From Buttiauxella izardii (GTDB lineage: Bacteria > Pseudomonadota > Gammaproteobacteria > Enterobacterales > Enterobacteriaceae), in the NCBI RefSeq assembly GCF_003601925.1, contig NZ_QZWH01000022.1:152631-216630 (forward strand): a stretch of 64,000 nucleotides of DNA. The letters run 5' to 3'. Under the pieces are notes generated by a model. The model saw nothing but the letters and a program-made list of their open reading frames with translations, was not told the DNA's origin and did not search any database. The translations under genes and the position numbers were made by a program. Below are positions 47,564-56,726 of this stretch, one piece after another (the first letter of the stretch is position 1; every line of letters starts with the position of its first letter).

Positions 47564-49786
47564 TCAAACTCTTGCTTCAATGCTCTCAATCGGTGCCGGT
47601 TTACCAATCAAATAGCCCTGAACATAATCTATCCCCATGCGGAATAGGGTATGGCGAATCTCTTCGGTTTCAACAAACTCCGCCACCAACGTCATGTTCT
47701 TCATGCGCGCCAGCTCGCAAATCGACTGCACAATCTTGTAGTCCATCTCGCTGGAATTGATTTTGTGAATGAAGCTGCCGTCAATTTTGAGTATATCGGC
47801 ACGCATATTTTTCAGGCGGGCATAGCTGGCATAACCGGTGCCAAAATCATCGATGGCAATTTTGCAGCCCAGGCGTTGCAAGGCATCAAGGGTTTTTTCT
47901 GCCTGTACATTGTTGGTCAGTTCATCTGTTTCTGTCACTTCCAGAACGATTTGCTCCGGCGCAATGCCATGCTGGATTAACAGTCTTTCAATGAGATTTG
48001 CCATATCTGAGCGGCAAATGGATGCTGGTGTCAGGTTGATTGCAAATCGTTGATTCGGCTGTGAATGACGAGTGTTATCCATAAACTTCATGGTGTTATT
48101 CAACACCCAGAGATCGATGCTGGAAGACATGCCAAACTCATGGGCCAGCGGCAGGAAGGTATCCGGGAAGATAATTTCGTCATTATTGCCACGCATTCTC
48201 AGTAACACTTCGTGATAGCGTTCGCCTTTTATGTTCTCAATAGGTTGAACCATCAAAATGAACCGGTTTAGTTCAAGCGCACGTTGAAGTTGATTCATCA
48301 TATCAACTTTGGTTTTAACCTGATTCTGCACCTGGCGACTACTGTTTTTACGCATATCAATGGGTAAATTTGTGGTGAGTGAAATTTCAGCCAGCGTGCG
48401 CAACTCACCTATTAACAAATACAAATGTCCAACAGGATAATTAATGATGCAGTAGCTACAGCCAATCTGAGGATAAATTTTCACCCCATCACGGATAAAA
48501 CGGAATTTTTTAGCTTTATTATAAAGCTCATTGATTCGCTTTTCCGCATTCAGCGGGGACATGCGCACAATTAAGTCATGGCCTGAGCTAATATAAATAA
48601 GCTCATCGTCCTGTAGAACGGGGTTTAAAAATTGAGCCAGTTGCTGTTTGTATTGCACCTGCATCTGCAAGCCATAATGGCGACCCAATAATTCGAGATC
48701 TGGCATATAGAGCTGACACAAAATGGATATAGTGTTGGTTTTTAAATCGGTACCCAGAGCCAGCAAGTTAGGTAAATGAACCAGAGGATCAATACTCATC
48801 AATCGTTTGGTTTTAAGGTTCAATGCTCTCTGGCGAGAGATGTTTATAGCCATTAAGGTAATGGTTATCGAAAATGCAGAGAAGCAAGATGTTGCTATCG
48901 CAAGATGGAGTTTGTAATCAACACCGCTGGGAATATAACTCTGATATTTAATGCATAATACGATAACTATTACCCACCATACGAGCGAGATCGCAGCGTG
49001 CCCCAGGCGCAGTGTTCCCCAGATCATTACTGGCAGCAGCAATGTCAGTGTGTAGACGGAGTTCATTAGCGTGAATGTGTGGTTTTCAGGGTAAACCATC
49101 AGCGCAGTCAGCAGGATAAGTGCCGCGAATAAACAGATAAGCTCTACCGTACTTAAGTCATCAGCAACCTGATCGCGTATTTTTTTAACGTATTTGATCA
49201 AATAAGTGGGCGTTCTAAACGAGCGGATAACCAGATAAAGCATGGGTAATCCGATCATATTCCCCACAAGCATGGCGTGATAGTTAATTAATGTACGTGT
49301 CGACAGCGGGTTAACGTACATCATCTTGTCATACCCCCCAAATAACCCCAGGTAAAGCACCGCCTGGAAATAATTTAAGAATAGGGTGGTGTTAATAAAT
49401 ACAAGCCAAAATATACGCTGCCAGGTCAAGTTAAAACGCCCGAAACTGGCCAGTCCTCTTTTCCCAGTAAAGTAGTAATAACCGGCACAACTGATCACGA
49501 TTGACGTAAAGTAGTGCACAATCGACATCAGGGCAGGTTCAAATCCGCGATCCGGATAGACCCGATAAAATACACACAGAACGATTCCCGGAATGGCCTT
49601 AATACCATAAATCATGGTAAGTACGGTCATTAGAGCCATATTTAAATAAATTAATGGAATTTCAAAGCCATCAACATCGCCATATGTACTCAGGCGCTGA
49701 GTAATGGGATAAAGCACGAAGGGCAGAATCAGTGGGAGCACCCACCATTTATCTTTGTATTTGTTATAAAGCGAAGAAATTTGCAT
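47564..49786 (-). CDS. YfgF/PdeA-like cyclic-di-GMP phosphodiesterase
   Basis: 740 residues: an N-terminal MASE1-like membrane domain of about eight helices, a degenerate GGDEF (SGHDL in place of GGDEF), and a C-terminal EAL domain with HEVLLRM, INLTPASI, VTETDE, AIDDFGTGYASYARL, KIDGSFI and EFVETEE, so phosphodiesterase activity is expected. It aligns along its whole length with E. coli YfgF (PdeA, 747 residues), which sits at a different locus. ATG 49786 matches the E. coli start; ATG 49789 and TTG 49792 are alternatives. Lies tail-to-tail 30 bases from tRNA-Gly. Confidence 0.9.
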   Translation of the reverse strand: MQISSLYNKYKDKWWVLPLILPFVLYPITQRLSTYGDVDGFEIPLIYLNMALMTVLTMIYGIKAIPGIVLCVFYRVYPDRGFEPALMSIVHYFTSIVISCAGYYYFTGKRGLASFGRFNLTWQRIFWLVFINTTLFLNYFQAVLYLGLFGGYDKMMYVNPLSTRTLINYHAMLVGNMIGLPMLYLVIRSFRTPTYLIKYVKKIRDQVADDLSTVELICLFAALILLTALMVYPENHTFTLMNSVYTLTLLLPVMIWGTLRLGHAAISLVWWVIVIVLCIKYQSYIPSGVDYKLHLAIATSCFSAFSITITLMAINISRQRALNLKTKRLMSIDPLVHLPNLLALGTDLKTNTISILCQLYMPDLELLGRHYGLQMQVQYKQQLAQFLNPVLQDDELIYISSGHDLIVRMSPLNAEKRINELYNKAKKFRFIRDGVKIYPQIGCSYCIINYPVGHLYLLIGELRTLAEISLTTNLPIDMRKNSSRQVQNQVKTKVDMMNQLQRALELNRFILMVQPIENIKGERYHEVLLRMRGNNDEIIFPDTFLPLAHEFGMSSSIDLWVLNNTMKFMDNTRHSQPNQRFAINLTPASICRSDMANLIERLLIQHGIAPEQIVLEVTETDELTNNVQAEKTLDALQRLGCKIAIDDFGTGYASYARLKNMRADILKIDGSFIHKINSSEMDYKIVQSICELARMKNMTLVAEFVETEEIRHTLFRMGIDYVQGYLIGKPAPIESIEARV

Positions 49787-49914
49787 CATCAATGTCAGCT
49801 TTTATTCACAAATTCCAGTTACTGGAATGATTACAAGCATCCATTGCTTAAGAATGAGTATTTTTCATACTCTGCTATCGTTACTTTTTATACAATTCAG
49901 TTCGCGAATTGTTG

Positions 49915-51213
49915 TCAGGTGGGTAATATCATTTCTTTTTCATCATAAAATATCACATTGTTTTTACTTCGTTTTTTAATGTAGTACATAGCGGTATCTG
50001 CTTTTTTCAACAGGGTTGCCACTTCCTGTCCGTGCTCCGGAAAAATAGAAATTCCTATACTTGCCGATAAGTAATCTATCCTGGTCGCTGATAGCTCGTA
50101 GTTACCAGAAACTTGAGAGAGTATTTTTTGCGCAAGCTGTATAACCGCTTCTTTTTCTCTTTGGCTCACCACGATGATAAATTCATCGCCACCGATTCTT
50201 GCTACAAAACCTTCATCACCAACAACATCTCTGAGTGTTTGCGAAATTTTGATCAATAATTCATCGCCGATGGCATGACCCCAGACATCATTCACACGTT
50301 TGAATCCATCGAGATCAAGAAACAAAATGTGCAGCGGCTCTATCAGGTTCCCCATTTGCATTTCCAAATGTTTTTGTAGATAAAAGCGATTCGGTAACTG
50401 GGTCAGGGAATCGTGCTGGGTCATTTTCTGTAACTGCAAATTCTTGGCAATTAACTCTCGCTTGAGAAGTTCATTACTTAAATGTTCTTTAAAATTAACA
50501 AACCAAATGAATATAGATATCGTAATGACCAGCACGACAAGCACGACGAGTATCATCGCGATGGTATTCTCAATATGATCGTCAGGATTCATAGACATGG
50601 ACGCTGTAGCGATGGAGTCCATATTGACATCACAGGTGCCCAGAAAATGCATTACCGCGACACCTGTACACAAAGCAAGAGTTGCACCGAGTCGATAGAA
50701 ATTTGCATAACTATCATTTTTACTCGACATCACTAACATCATATGAGTTAAGCGCAACATAATTAACGAAGTGACAAAAATAACTATCAACGACAGGGCA
50801 ACATTAATATTGCCAATATGCATGCTACCTGGATTCATGACAGCCATCATGCCCAGATAATGCATGGATGCCGCAGTCGTAGAAAATAGTAATGCAGGAA
50901 GAAGGTAATGTTTTCTGCGTAATTTTCTGAATAAAAAACAGCCAAAACCCAGTGTGCAACCCGTCATGGCGAGTATGAGAGAGGCCAGTGTTTTGTGAAG
51001 GTTATAATTAATTACGTGGCTATGATGATGCGCCTGCATCACCATATAGTGTAAAACCCAAATGCCACAACCCATTATAGGGCCGCTTAATAAAGGCCAG
51101 CAGTAATGTTTTTTACGAGCACCCGCTTTACATAGCCAAAAAGAGACATAAAAAGCCAGGCACGCAATAATGACAGCGAGCAGGACTAACGAAACATCAT
51201 AATTAAATAACAT
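49915..51213 (-). CDS. MHYT-GGDEF diguanylate cyclase
   Basis: 432 residues. The N-terminal MHYT sensor domain has seven helices and the repeated motif as LHYMV, MHYLGM and MHFLGT, thought to bind copper and sense O2, CO or NO. The C-terminal GGDEF domain is intact: DSLTQLPNR, LDLDGFKRVND, ARIGGDEFIIV, so it should synthesise c-di-GMP. No inhibitory-site RxxD was recognised. Middle of three same-strand c-di-GMP genes. Confidence 0.92.
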   Translation of the reverse strand: MLFNYDVSLVLLAVIIACLAFYVSFWLCKAGARKKHYCWPLLSGPIMGCGIWVLHYMVMQAHHHSHVINYNLHKTLASLILAMTGCTLGFGCFLFRKLRRKHYLLPALLFSTTAASMHYLGMMAVMNPGSMHIGNINVALSLIVIFVTSLIMLRLTHMMLVMSSKNDSYANFYRLGATLALCTGVAVMHFLGTCDVNMDSIATASMSMNPDDHIENTIAMILVVLVVLVITISIFIWFVNFKEHLSNELLKRELIAKNLQLQKMTQHDSLTQLPNRFYLQKHLEMQMGNLIEPLHILFLDLDGFKRVNDVWGHAIGDELLIKISQTLRDVVGDEGFVARIGGDEFIIVVSQREKEAVIQLAQKILSQVSGNYELSATRIDYLSASIGISIFPEHGQEVATLLKKADTAMYYIKKRSKNNVIFYDEKEMILPT

Positions 51214-51326
51214 TTTTAACTTAAAATTTACTCTGGGTAGGCATACATGTTTATTATAATCTGAAATTGCCGTTGGATAATATCGATGTGTTTATAATCT
51301 TCAAGATATTTTTATTATTTGAGGGA

Positions 51327-51360
51327 ATAAAAGACAACCCATTGGTGAGTTGTCTTTTTT
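51327..51360 (-). terminator. Terminator after EIIC-EAL gene
   Basis: AAAAGACAAC / GTTGTCTTTT stem with loop of ten bases and a T-rich tail on the minus strand, about 28 bases after the stop of the upstream gene. Confidence 0.7.
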
Positions 51361-51387
51361 GCACTCAAGAAATCAGGCTGTAATTTT

Positions 51388-53502
51388 TCAGTCGGGTTCT
51401 ATTTCCTGTTCTTTTTTGGATAAGTTATTTTTCTCCAGTACCAGGCATATTTCATCTATCGGCAAAGGACGCCAAAACAAAAAGCCTTGAGCCAGTTCAA
51501 TTCCTGCCGACTGCACCAGCGCCATTTCCTGTTCTGTTTCAACACCTTCAATGAGAATCTGGCGCAACTCATCTTCCGTTTCGACACCTTCAATCACAAC
51601 ATGGCATTGGGTGGTATGGCATAACTTTGTGACTTGTCTGAGGAACTGTAATCCTCCTTTTTTACCCAACCCTTGAACCAAAGAGCGATCGAGCTTGATT
51701 TTGTCGAGTGGGTAGCGAGTCAAATAGTTGAGCGTAGAGTAGCCCGCACCAAAATCATCAAGAGCAATTTTAATCCCGCGCAGTTTCAATTGAGCAAGGA
51801 TATCGGCCACCTGTTCCGGCGCATTCACCGCCTGCGACTCGGTAATTTCAATTTCAAGATCCCAGCCAGCAGGCAAAGGCTCGCTTAAAATACGCGAAAT
51901 AACATTAAATAATCGCTTGTCTACCAACGTCTGTGGTGACACGTTGACGGATAGCGTCATCCCGGTGTAATGGCTTAAATGCTGGCGAAGATAACTGACC
52001 GCCTGTTCCATCACCCAAAAATCAATATCTGCCATGGCATTCAGGCGGTCGTAATATTGTAAAAACGTCGGCGGCGAAATTTTTCCATTATTACTTCTGT
52101 GGCGAATCAGCGCTTCCATCCCAATAATACGCCGGTCTGAAAGCCGCACCTGAGGCTGGAAATAGAGAATGAAGTTCCCGCTAGATTGCAGTTGATGCAC
52201 ATGATCAAGCGCCTCCATATACTCTTTTTCTTCCTTGAGTTTACGATGGTTAGGCATCAACTCAAGGTTGGTCGGCGGCAAGAATAAATGCTGCTGCGGA
52301 TTGTTTTTGGTACTGATTTTCCAGCGTTGCAGGAAGGGGGCATAAATCAGCATTCCTACCGCAATAATCATTAGATTCAGAATGATGGCGGCAATTGAGC
52401 CATTGGTCCCTATCCATGTGCTGATTATCGGCGGCACGCTCCAGTTTACGGCGACTGAAATCGCTGGCACCAGATGCCAGGCGGTCGCTGTATAAGCAAT
52501 GATGTATGAAACCATCGGCACCAGAATAAACGGGATGATCAGCACCGGGTTCATCACAATCGGCAGGCCAAAAATCAGCGGTTCGTTGATATTAAAAATG
52601 GCCAGCGGTAGCGACGGGCCGATGATATGGCGGTGAGAACTATCCCGGGTGAAGATAATGCACAGCAACATACTCAGCGTGCTTCCCGTGCCGCCGATAG
52701 TGCACCAGATGTTGTAAAACTCAGGGCTTAGAATATTCAGATCTGCGTGCCCGGCCTGCCACGCCAAAATGTTCGCCTGAGCTTCAGCAAGAAAGTTGGC
52801 ATCAATATCGGAAAACAAAAAATAGCCGTGTAAACCGAAAAACCAGGGAATACATCGCAGCACGATATAGAGCAGGCCGGTGGAAAAGGTGGTGGGGTAG
52901 CTGTGTTGTAAGGCGTTTTCGATATAGCCCGGCACCAGTGAAAACAGGTGATGCGCCAGAAAGCTGATAACGAAAGTGCAAAATGAAATAATTAAAATGG
53001 AGAAAAAGAACAAGACCGTATTTTTTATATTTTTTGTCTGCGCCCCGAGTTGCTTGTCAACCTGAGCAATAAACCTGTCTAAAAAATAATTAACGATAAT
53101 CCCGGAGAAAAGTGCGATTGGAATGGAGATATCGAGAAAGAACAGTCGGTCATCACTGATTGCGCGGCTTATAAATAGCAGACTACATATATTGACGGTA
53201 AGGAAGTGAGTAACGGAACGCCGATTCCGAATTGCCCAATGTAATGCCATAAATGCATTCATCAGGATTGGCATGAAATCCATAAGCGTTTGTTGTAATT
53301 GATCCAACCAACTGGCAAAAGCGTGCCATCCCACATAACCAGATATTACAGAGCAGACCAGCAGCAGGGCGCGAATAATGGCAAAGGGAACAATAGCTAG
53401 CGAACTGGCGACTATAGATTTAACGATATTGTTGTTAAACAGCAATGCCTTACTGGTGTTCAATTGATAAATAAAATTGTTATGAAACCACACACGTACC
53501 AT
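51388..53502 (-). CDS. PTS EIIC-like membrane domain fused to an EAL phosphodiesterase
   Basis: 704 residues. Residues 1 to about 410 are a PTS EIIC domain of lactose/cellobiose type: about ten helices with the substrate-site segments GGTGSTLSMLL and IFNINEPLIFGLPIVMNP. A linker leads to an EAL domain with GMEALIRHR, SVNVSPQTL, EITESQAV, ALDDFGAGYSTLNYL, KLDRSL and EGVETE, all catalytic motifs intact. No EIIA or EIIB domain, so the EIIC part probably works as a sugar-responsive sensor, which is inference. A 14-residue duplication doubles the IEGVETE motif (see findings). ATG 53502 has GGTGG eight bases upstream; GTG 53514 is the alternative. Confidence 0.9.
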   Translation of the reverse strand: MVRVWFHNNFIYQLNTSKALLFNNNIVKSIVASSLAIVPFAIIRALLLVCSVISGYVGWHAFASWLDQLQQTLMDFMPILMNAFMALHWAIRNRRSVTHFLTVNICSLLFISRAISDDRLFFLDISIPIALFSGIIVNYFLDRFIAQVDKQLGAQTKNIKNTVLFFFSILIISFCTFVISFLAHHLFSLVPGYIENALQHSYPTTFSTGLLYIVLRCIPWFFGLHGYFLFSDIDANFLAEAQANILAWQAGHADLNILSPEFYNIWCTIGGTGSTLSMLLCIIFTRDSSHRHIIGPSLPLAIFNINEPLIFGLPIVMNPVLIIPFILVPMVSYIIAYTATAWHLVPAISVAVNWSVPPIISTWIGTNGSIAAIILNLMIIAVGMLIYAPFLQRWKISTKNNPQQHLFLPPTNLELMPNHRKLKEEKEYMEALDHVHQLQSSGNFILYFQPQVRLSDRRIIGMEALIRHRSNNGKISPPTFLQYYDRLNAMADIDFWVMEQAVSYLRQHLSHYTGMTLSVNVSPQTLVDKRLFNVISRILSEPLPAGWDLEIEITESQAVNAPEQVADILAQLKLRGIKIALDDFGAGYSTLNYLTRYPLDKIKLDRSLVQGLGKKGGLQFLRQVTKLCHTTQCHVVIEGVETEDELRQILIEGVETEQEMALVQSAGIELAQGFLFWRPLPIDEICLVLEKNNLSKKEQEIEPD

Positions 53503-53999
53503 TGTTAAAACCACCGTTTGGTTATGATTTTTTAGGGGTAAATGATTGCAGGATTAAATTTTCTAGGCGCTTTAGAAAGACATGTCATCTAATAATTAGC
53601 TAAACACTTTAATATTTCTTCTTAATTACAATGCTCATGATTCATCAGTTCGGATAATGGAAGTAAAGAGAAAATATAGGGTTCAGATGTCTGGATGTCA
53701 GCGGCATAAACTCAGCGTTTAATGTATGAAATATAAACATAGATCGGTATTGACGATCAATAGCTAATAATTAATAGGTGCAATTGATAGGTCTGGGTGA
53801 TCAATTCATAAGAGACAGATCGGTGTAATCTATTGTGATGTTATTATTTATGAGTGGCAAGGTTATTATTATGTACAAAGTATTTCATATTATTAGCCGA
53901 GCTAATCTGGTCTGAACAGTATATTCATCAGGTGTTTTTAGATCTAAAGAGTGTTATGAGGTGAAAAGTGAAATTGATAGCATTTTTGCCGGGGAAGGG
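53503..53999. other. AT-rich gap without a gene
   Basis: About 500 AT-rich bases between the EIIC-EAL start and the FidL-like gene. No convincing open frame, repeat or RNA was seen. It probably holds the EIIC-EAL promoter and H-NS-type AT-rich sequence. Confidence 0.5.
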
Positions 54000-54026
54000 A
54001 AGCTTAAGTAAATTATCCTTAAGCTT
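54000..54026. terminator. Stem-loop after FidL-like gene
   Basis: AAGCTTAAG, nine-base loop, CTTAAGCTT: nine perfect pairs 28 bases beyond the FidL-like stop, without a T-tract. Confidence 0.5.
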
Positions 54027-54053
54027 TATCTTGGTGTGGTCTTTAAACGAAAA

Positions 54054-54575
54054 TCACTCGTCTTCGGGAAGCTGGTATTTTTGGCAATAAAGGTATGGGA
54101 CACCTTCCCGGGTGATGAGATTGGCATCTTTGTTCAGCGCAAAAATATCTATATCGGTCACGCCTGAGTTCTTCAAATAAAAGTCAGGAAGGAATTGCTT
54201 GAGCACATCTGGCGGCACGGTTTCCCGGTTTGAGATAACAATTTGCCGGGATATCCACACCGGACTCAGGCCGTAATCGGTATGGGTAAAGAGGATAGTG
54301 CGCTGGACGGTGTAATCTTCCTGCGGATTGGCGTCAATGATGCCGTTAATGTGCGCGATGCCTTTACCTTCTCCGGATTTAAAATCGACAATCCCGCGAA
54401 ACGACGCGTTATCTCTGACTATCTGTAATGTCGCCCGGCAAACCAGATTATGGGGATTCTCGTTTTCTGCGGGCAGATAAAGGGATATAGCCAGGCTTGC
54501 AAGAATGGCGACACAGGCCAAAAAGATGACGCGTGTCTGCATTCTCAAAGCGGTAATCGCTGCGAGTATCTTCAT
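54054..54575 (-). CDS. FidL-like membrane protein
   Basis: 173 residues: one N-terminal membrane helix (about residues 15-34, VIFLACVAILASLAISLYL) and a periplasmic domain ending YLYCQKYQLPEDE. The arrangement and size resemble FidL, the partner of the ToxR-like regulator MarT in Salmonella SPI-3, and ToxS by analogy. It overlaps the end of the upstream regulator gene by one base, so the two are co-translated. Confidence 0.8.
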   Translation of the reverse strand: MKILAAITALRMQTRVIFLACVAILASLAISLYLPAENENPHNLVCRATLQIVRDNASFRGIVDFKSGEGKGIAHINGIIDANPQEDYTVQRTILFTHTDYGLSPVWISRQIVISNRETVPPDVLKQFLPDFYLKNSGVTDIDIFALNKDANLITREGVPYLYCQKYQLPEDE

Positions 54576-55357
54576 TAACTATCGTACCGGGGATAATAGA
54601 CGGACTGACAAGAGTTATCATGTGACAACTCCATGCGCGTAGTGCACAGGATTATCGAGATGTTCTTTGTTTCAGGATAAGCGGTGATATAAAGGTATTT
54701 ATCGTTGCTACACATCTCGGGATGTTTCTTGATGAAGTCATCATGGCGAGTATGATCGCTGGCATCATCATTTAAAAAATAGTGGCATTGGCCGGCATAT
54801 TGCTTGGCGGCAACATAGCCTGAAAAATATTGTTCGTTTTTCATTCGTGGATAAAGAAGTACACCGACAATAAATAGGGTCACTATAATAATGAGCGCTT
54901 CTGCCGGGGTTAATAGTGAACGCTTTATCTTGCTAACGATTATGGGCGATATTTCTTCAGGGATTTCTAACGGCAAGGTAGCCGGTTCGGCCTCAATAAC
55001 GTTATCACGCTTTTTTTCTATGGTTATTTCTTGTTGAATGACTAACCCTTTGCGCGGAATGGTGGTGATAATTTGCTTATCCACATTCATTTGCAGGAAC
55101 GACTTTCGCAAAGAGAGAATACTTTGGTAAAAAGCATTAAAACTAACTTGCCTGTGGCTTTCCCCCCACGCAAAAGCGAGCAATTCATTCTGCGTGACGA
55201 TCTCGCCATGATTTCTGAGCAATAACAACAGACACAGTGAGGCGGTCGGCTTGAGTTTTATCTGTTCATGACTTTCAACATGCACAAGGCTCTGCTTCTC
55301 AGGAAGAAATAATATTTTATTTTCAATGAGATAACATAAATTATCTGCTTCAGACAT
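54575..55357 (-). CDS. ToxR/CadC-like membrane-anchored transcription regulator (MarT-like)
   Basis: 260 residues. N-terminal OmpR-type winged helix (about residues 10-110) with the family ending SILSLRKSFLQ ... IITTIPRKGLVI; one membrane helix near residues 150-170 (ALIIIVTLFIVGVLLYP); C-terminal periplasmic domain with three Cys that could form a sensing disulfide. No receiver domain, as expected for the ToxR/CadC class. Paired with a FidL-like gene. In Salmonella MarT-FidL activate the adhesin gene misL; a role in controlling the neighbouring adhesin is inferred. Confidence 0.87.
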   Translation of the reverse strand: MSEADNLCYLIENKILFLPEKQSLVHVESHEQIKLKPTASLCLLLLLRNHGEIVTQNELLAFAWGESHRQVSFNAFYQSILSLRKSFLQMNVDKQIITTIPRKGLVIQQEITIEKKRDNVIEAEPATLPLEIPEEISPIIVSKIKRSLLTPAEALIIIVTLFIVGVLLYPRMKNEQYFSGYVAAKQYAGQCHYFLNDDASDHTRHDDFIKKHPEMCSNDKYLYITAYPETKNISIILCTTRMELSHDNSCQSVYYPRYDS

Positions 55358-56002
55358 GTTGCCAGTACTCTCGTTAACTCAGGCAGGTTTTTGACGTATC
55401 CATTATAAGCATAACGGGGGAGGGATGAACCTGTGTTTTAGCGGCTTTACTCACTTTTCACCGTCTCTTTCTGTGAATACAAATTGTATAACAAATAAAT
55501 CACTCTTTTAAAACATGAAAAACACAGCAAAAACAATGATATACATATTTTAGATGATTCTTTTTTCATGACAAAGAGAAAGATCCCGCCAGAAAGATTA
55601 AAAAAATGACGTCAATGTCCATTAATAAATATAATCGCTGACGCAGCAGTATGAGATTGCGATTTCTCAACTGTGTAATTTTTTTCCAGCACCATTTAAT
55701 ACCTGAGTATTTCAGTCGCCTTTACTCACTATCTAATTTTGAAGCGAGTAATACAGGGCGTTACTTATTATAAATATAATAATATTATCGCGTTATTAAT
55801 TTCCATTTTTTACATTAATGGTGTGTTTCTTTTCAAGCCACCATTTTACAATCCTGGCAACTTAGGCTTATCAAGCACAGGTTTGTCGTTATGTCCTATA
55901 TTGATATACACAACTAGCCATGAGTTATCATTGTCTTAGGGCGGTCTCCTTTGCATTGTTGCAGGAGATAAACTCAATCCATAACACGAGTAAGAGAAGC
56001 TG
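55358..56002. other. AT-rich divergent intergenic region
   Basis: 645 bases between the divergent ToxR-like and IprA-like genes, strongly AT-rich, with runs such as TATAAATATAATAATATTA. It must hold both promoters. A 66-codon frame at 55739-55939 lacks a binding site and recognisable features. Composition fits H-NS-bound acquired DNA. Confidence 0.5.
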
Positions 56003-56605
56003 ATGTTGACTGCTAATTTTGATGAATCCGTAATGCTCATCGGAGACGAGATAAAAAAATCTGAGAACGCCTATTTCTCATTAAGAAAAAAACGTCAGCG
56101 CATCGAAATGAGAAGAGATGGCAACATATTTTACCTTGAGAAAGGTTCCATCTCTGTATACCGGGTCGAAAACGATCTGGTCACAGTTAGCTTCACGGCT
56201 CCGGCAATTCTTGGCCTGGCACAAATGCGTAATGATGTGATGTCTCATTATCTGCGTTGTGATACCGACTGCGAAATGTGGGTAATGAATGCCACCAATG
56301 CTAATGAAATGCTTACCCGAAAAAACCTGTGGATGCACGCATTTGATATTTTAACCAATCATCTGCAACGTTATTTCCAGCGTGAAAATTTGCGTTCTCA
56401 CAAAACGATTCGTGAAATCGTGATTGAGCATGTGAAACACATTTGGTCGCTTGAGCCGGACGTTCGTGAAAAAACATCGGTATATACATTTATCTTAAGT
56501 AGAAACCATATTTCACGTAGTGCTATTCATAAGGTTTTGCAGGAGTTAGTCAACGAAGAGAAGTTGACGTTAAATCGTGGGAAGTTAGCTACGTTGAATT
56601 TGTAG
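56003..56605 (+). CDS. IprA-like winged-helix regulator
   Basis: 200 residues with an N-terminal cyclic-nucleotide-type beta barrel (MRRDGNIFYLEKGSISVYR...) and a C-terminal winged helix (ILSRNHISRSAIHKVLQELV). It resembles the CRP/FNR-like IprA (YaiV) group of enterobacteria, linked to oxidative stress, and lacks the Cys set of FNR. The gene lies tail-to-tail with the secretion operon. A role in adhesin control is possible by position only. Confidence 0.78.
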   Translation: MLTANFDESVMLIGDEIKKSENAYFSLRKKRQRIEMRRDGNIFYLEKGSISVYRVENDLVTVSFTAPAILGLAQMRNDVMSHYLRCDTDCEMWVMNATNANEMLTRKNLWMHAFDILTNHLQRYFQRENLRSHKTIREIVIEHVKHIWSLEPDVREKTSVYTFILSRNHISRSAIHKVLQELVNEEKLTLNRGKLATLNL

Positions 56606-56624
56606 GCTACCTATTTGACTCATT

Positions 56625-56662
56625 CTGTCGGTTGACGCTGCACTTAACCGACCTACGAAAAC
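56625..56662. repeat. REP-like unit
   Basis: CTGTCGGTTGACGCTGCACT then TAACCGACCTACGAAAAC, a diverged member of the REP family seen at 8.3 and 60.3 kb. Confidence 0.65.
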
Positions 56663-56681
56663 ATCCCAGCAATAAAGCTCA

Positions 56682-56719
56682 CAAAAAAGCCGCAACGAAT
56701 AAACGTTGCGGCTTTTTTT
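56682..56719. terminator. Bidirectional terminator
   Basis: AAAAAAGCCGCAACG, loop AATAAA, CGTTGCGGCTTTTTTT between convergent genes. Confidence 0.9.
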
Positions 56720-56726
56720 ATCTTCT

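Noticed and set aside
55739..55939. 66-codon open frame in the AT-rich gap
   Set aside because: No ribosome binding site, no recognised features; AT-rich DNA gives such frames by chance.
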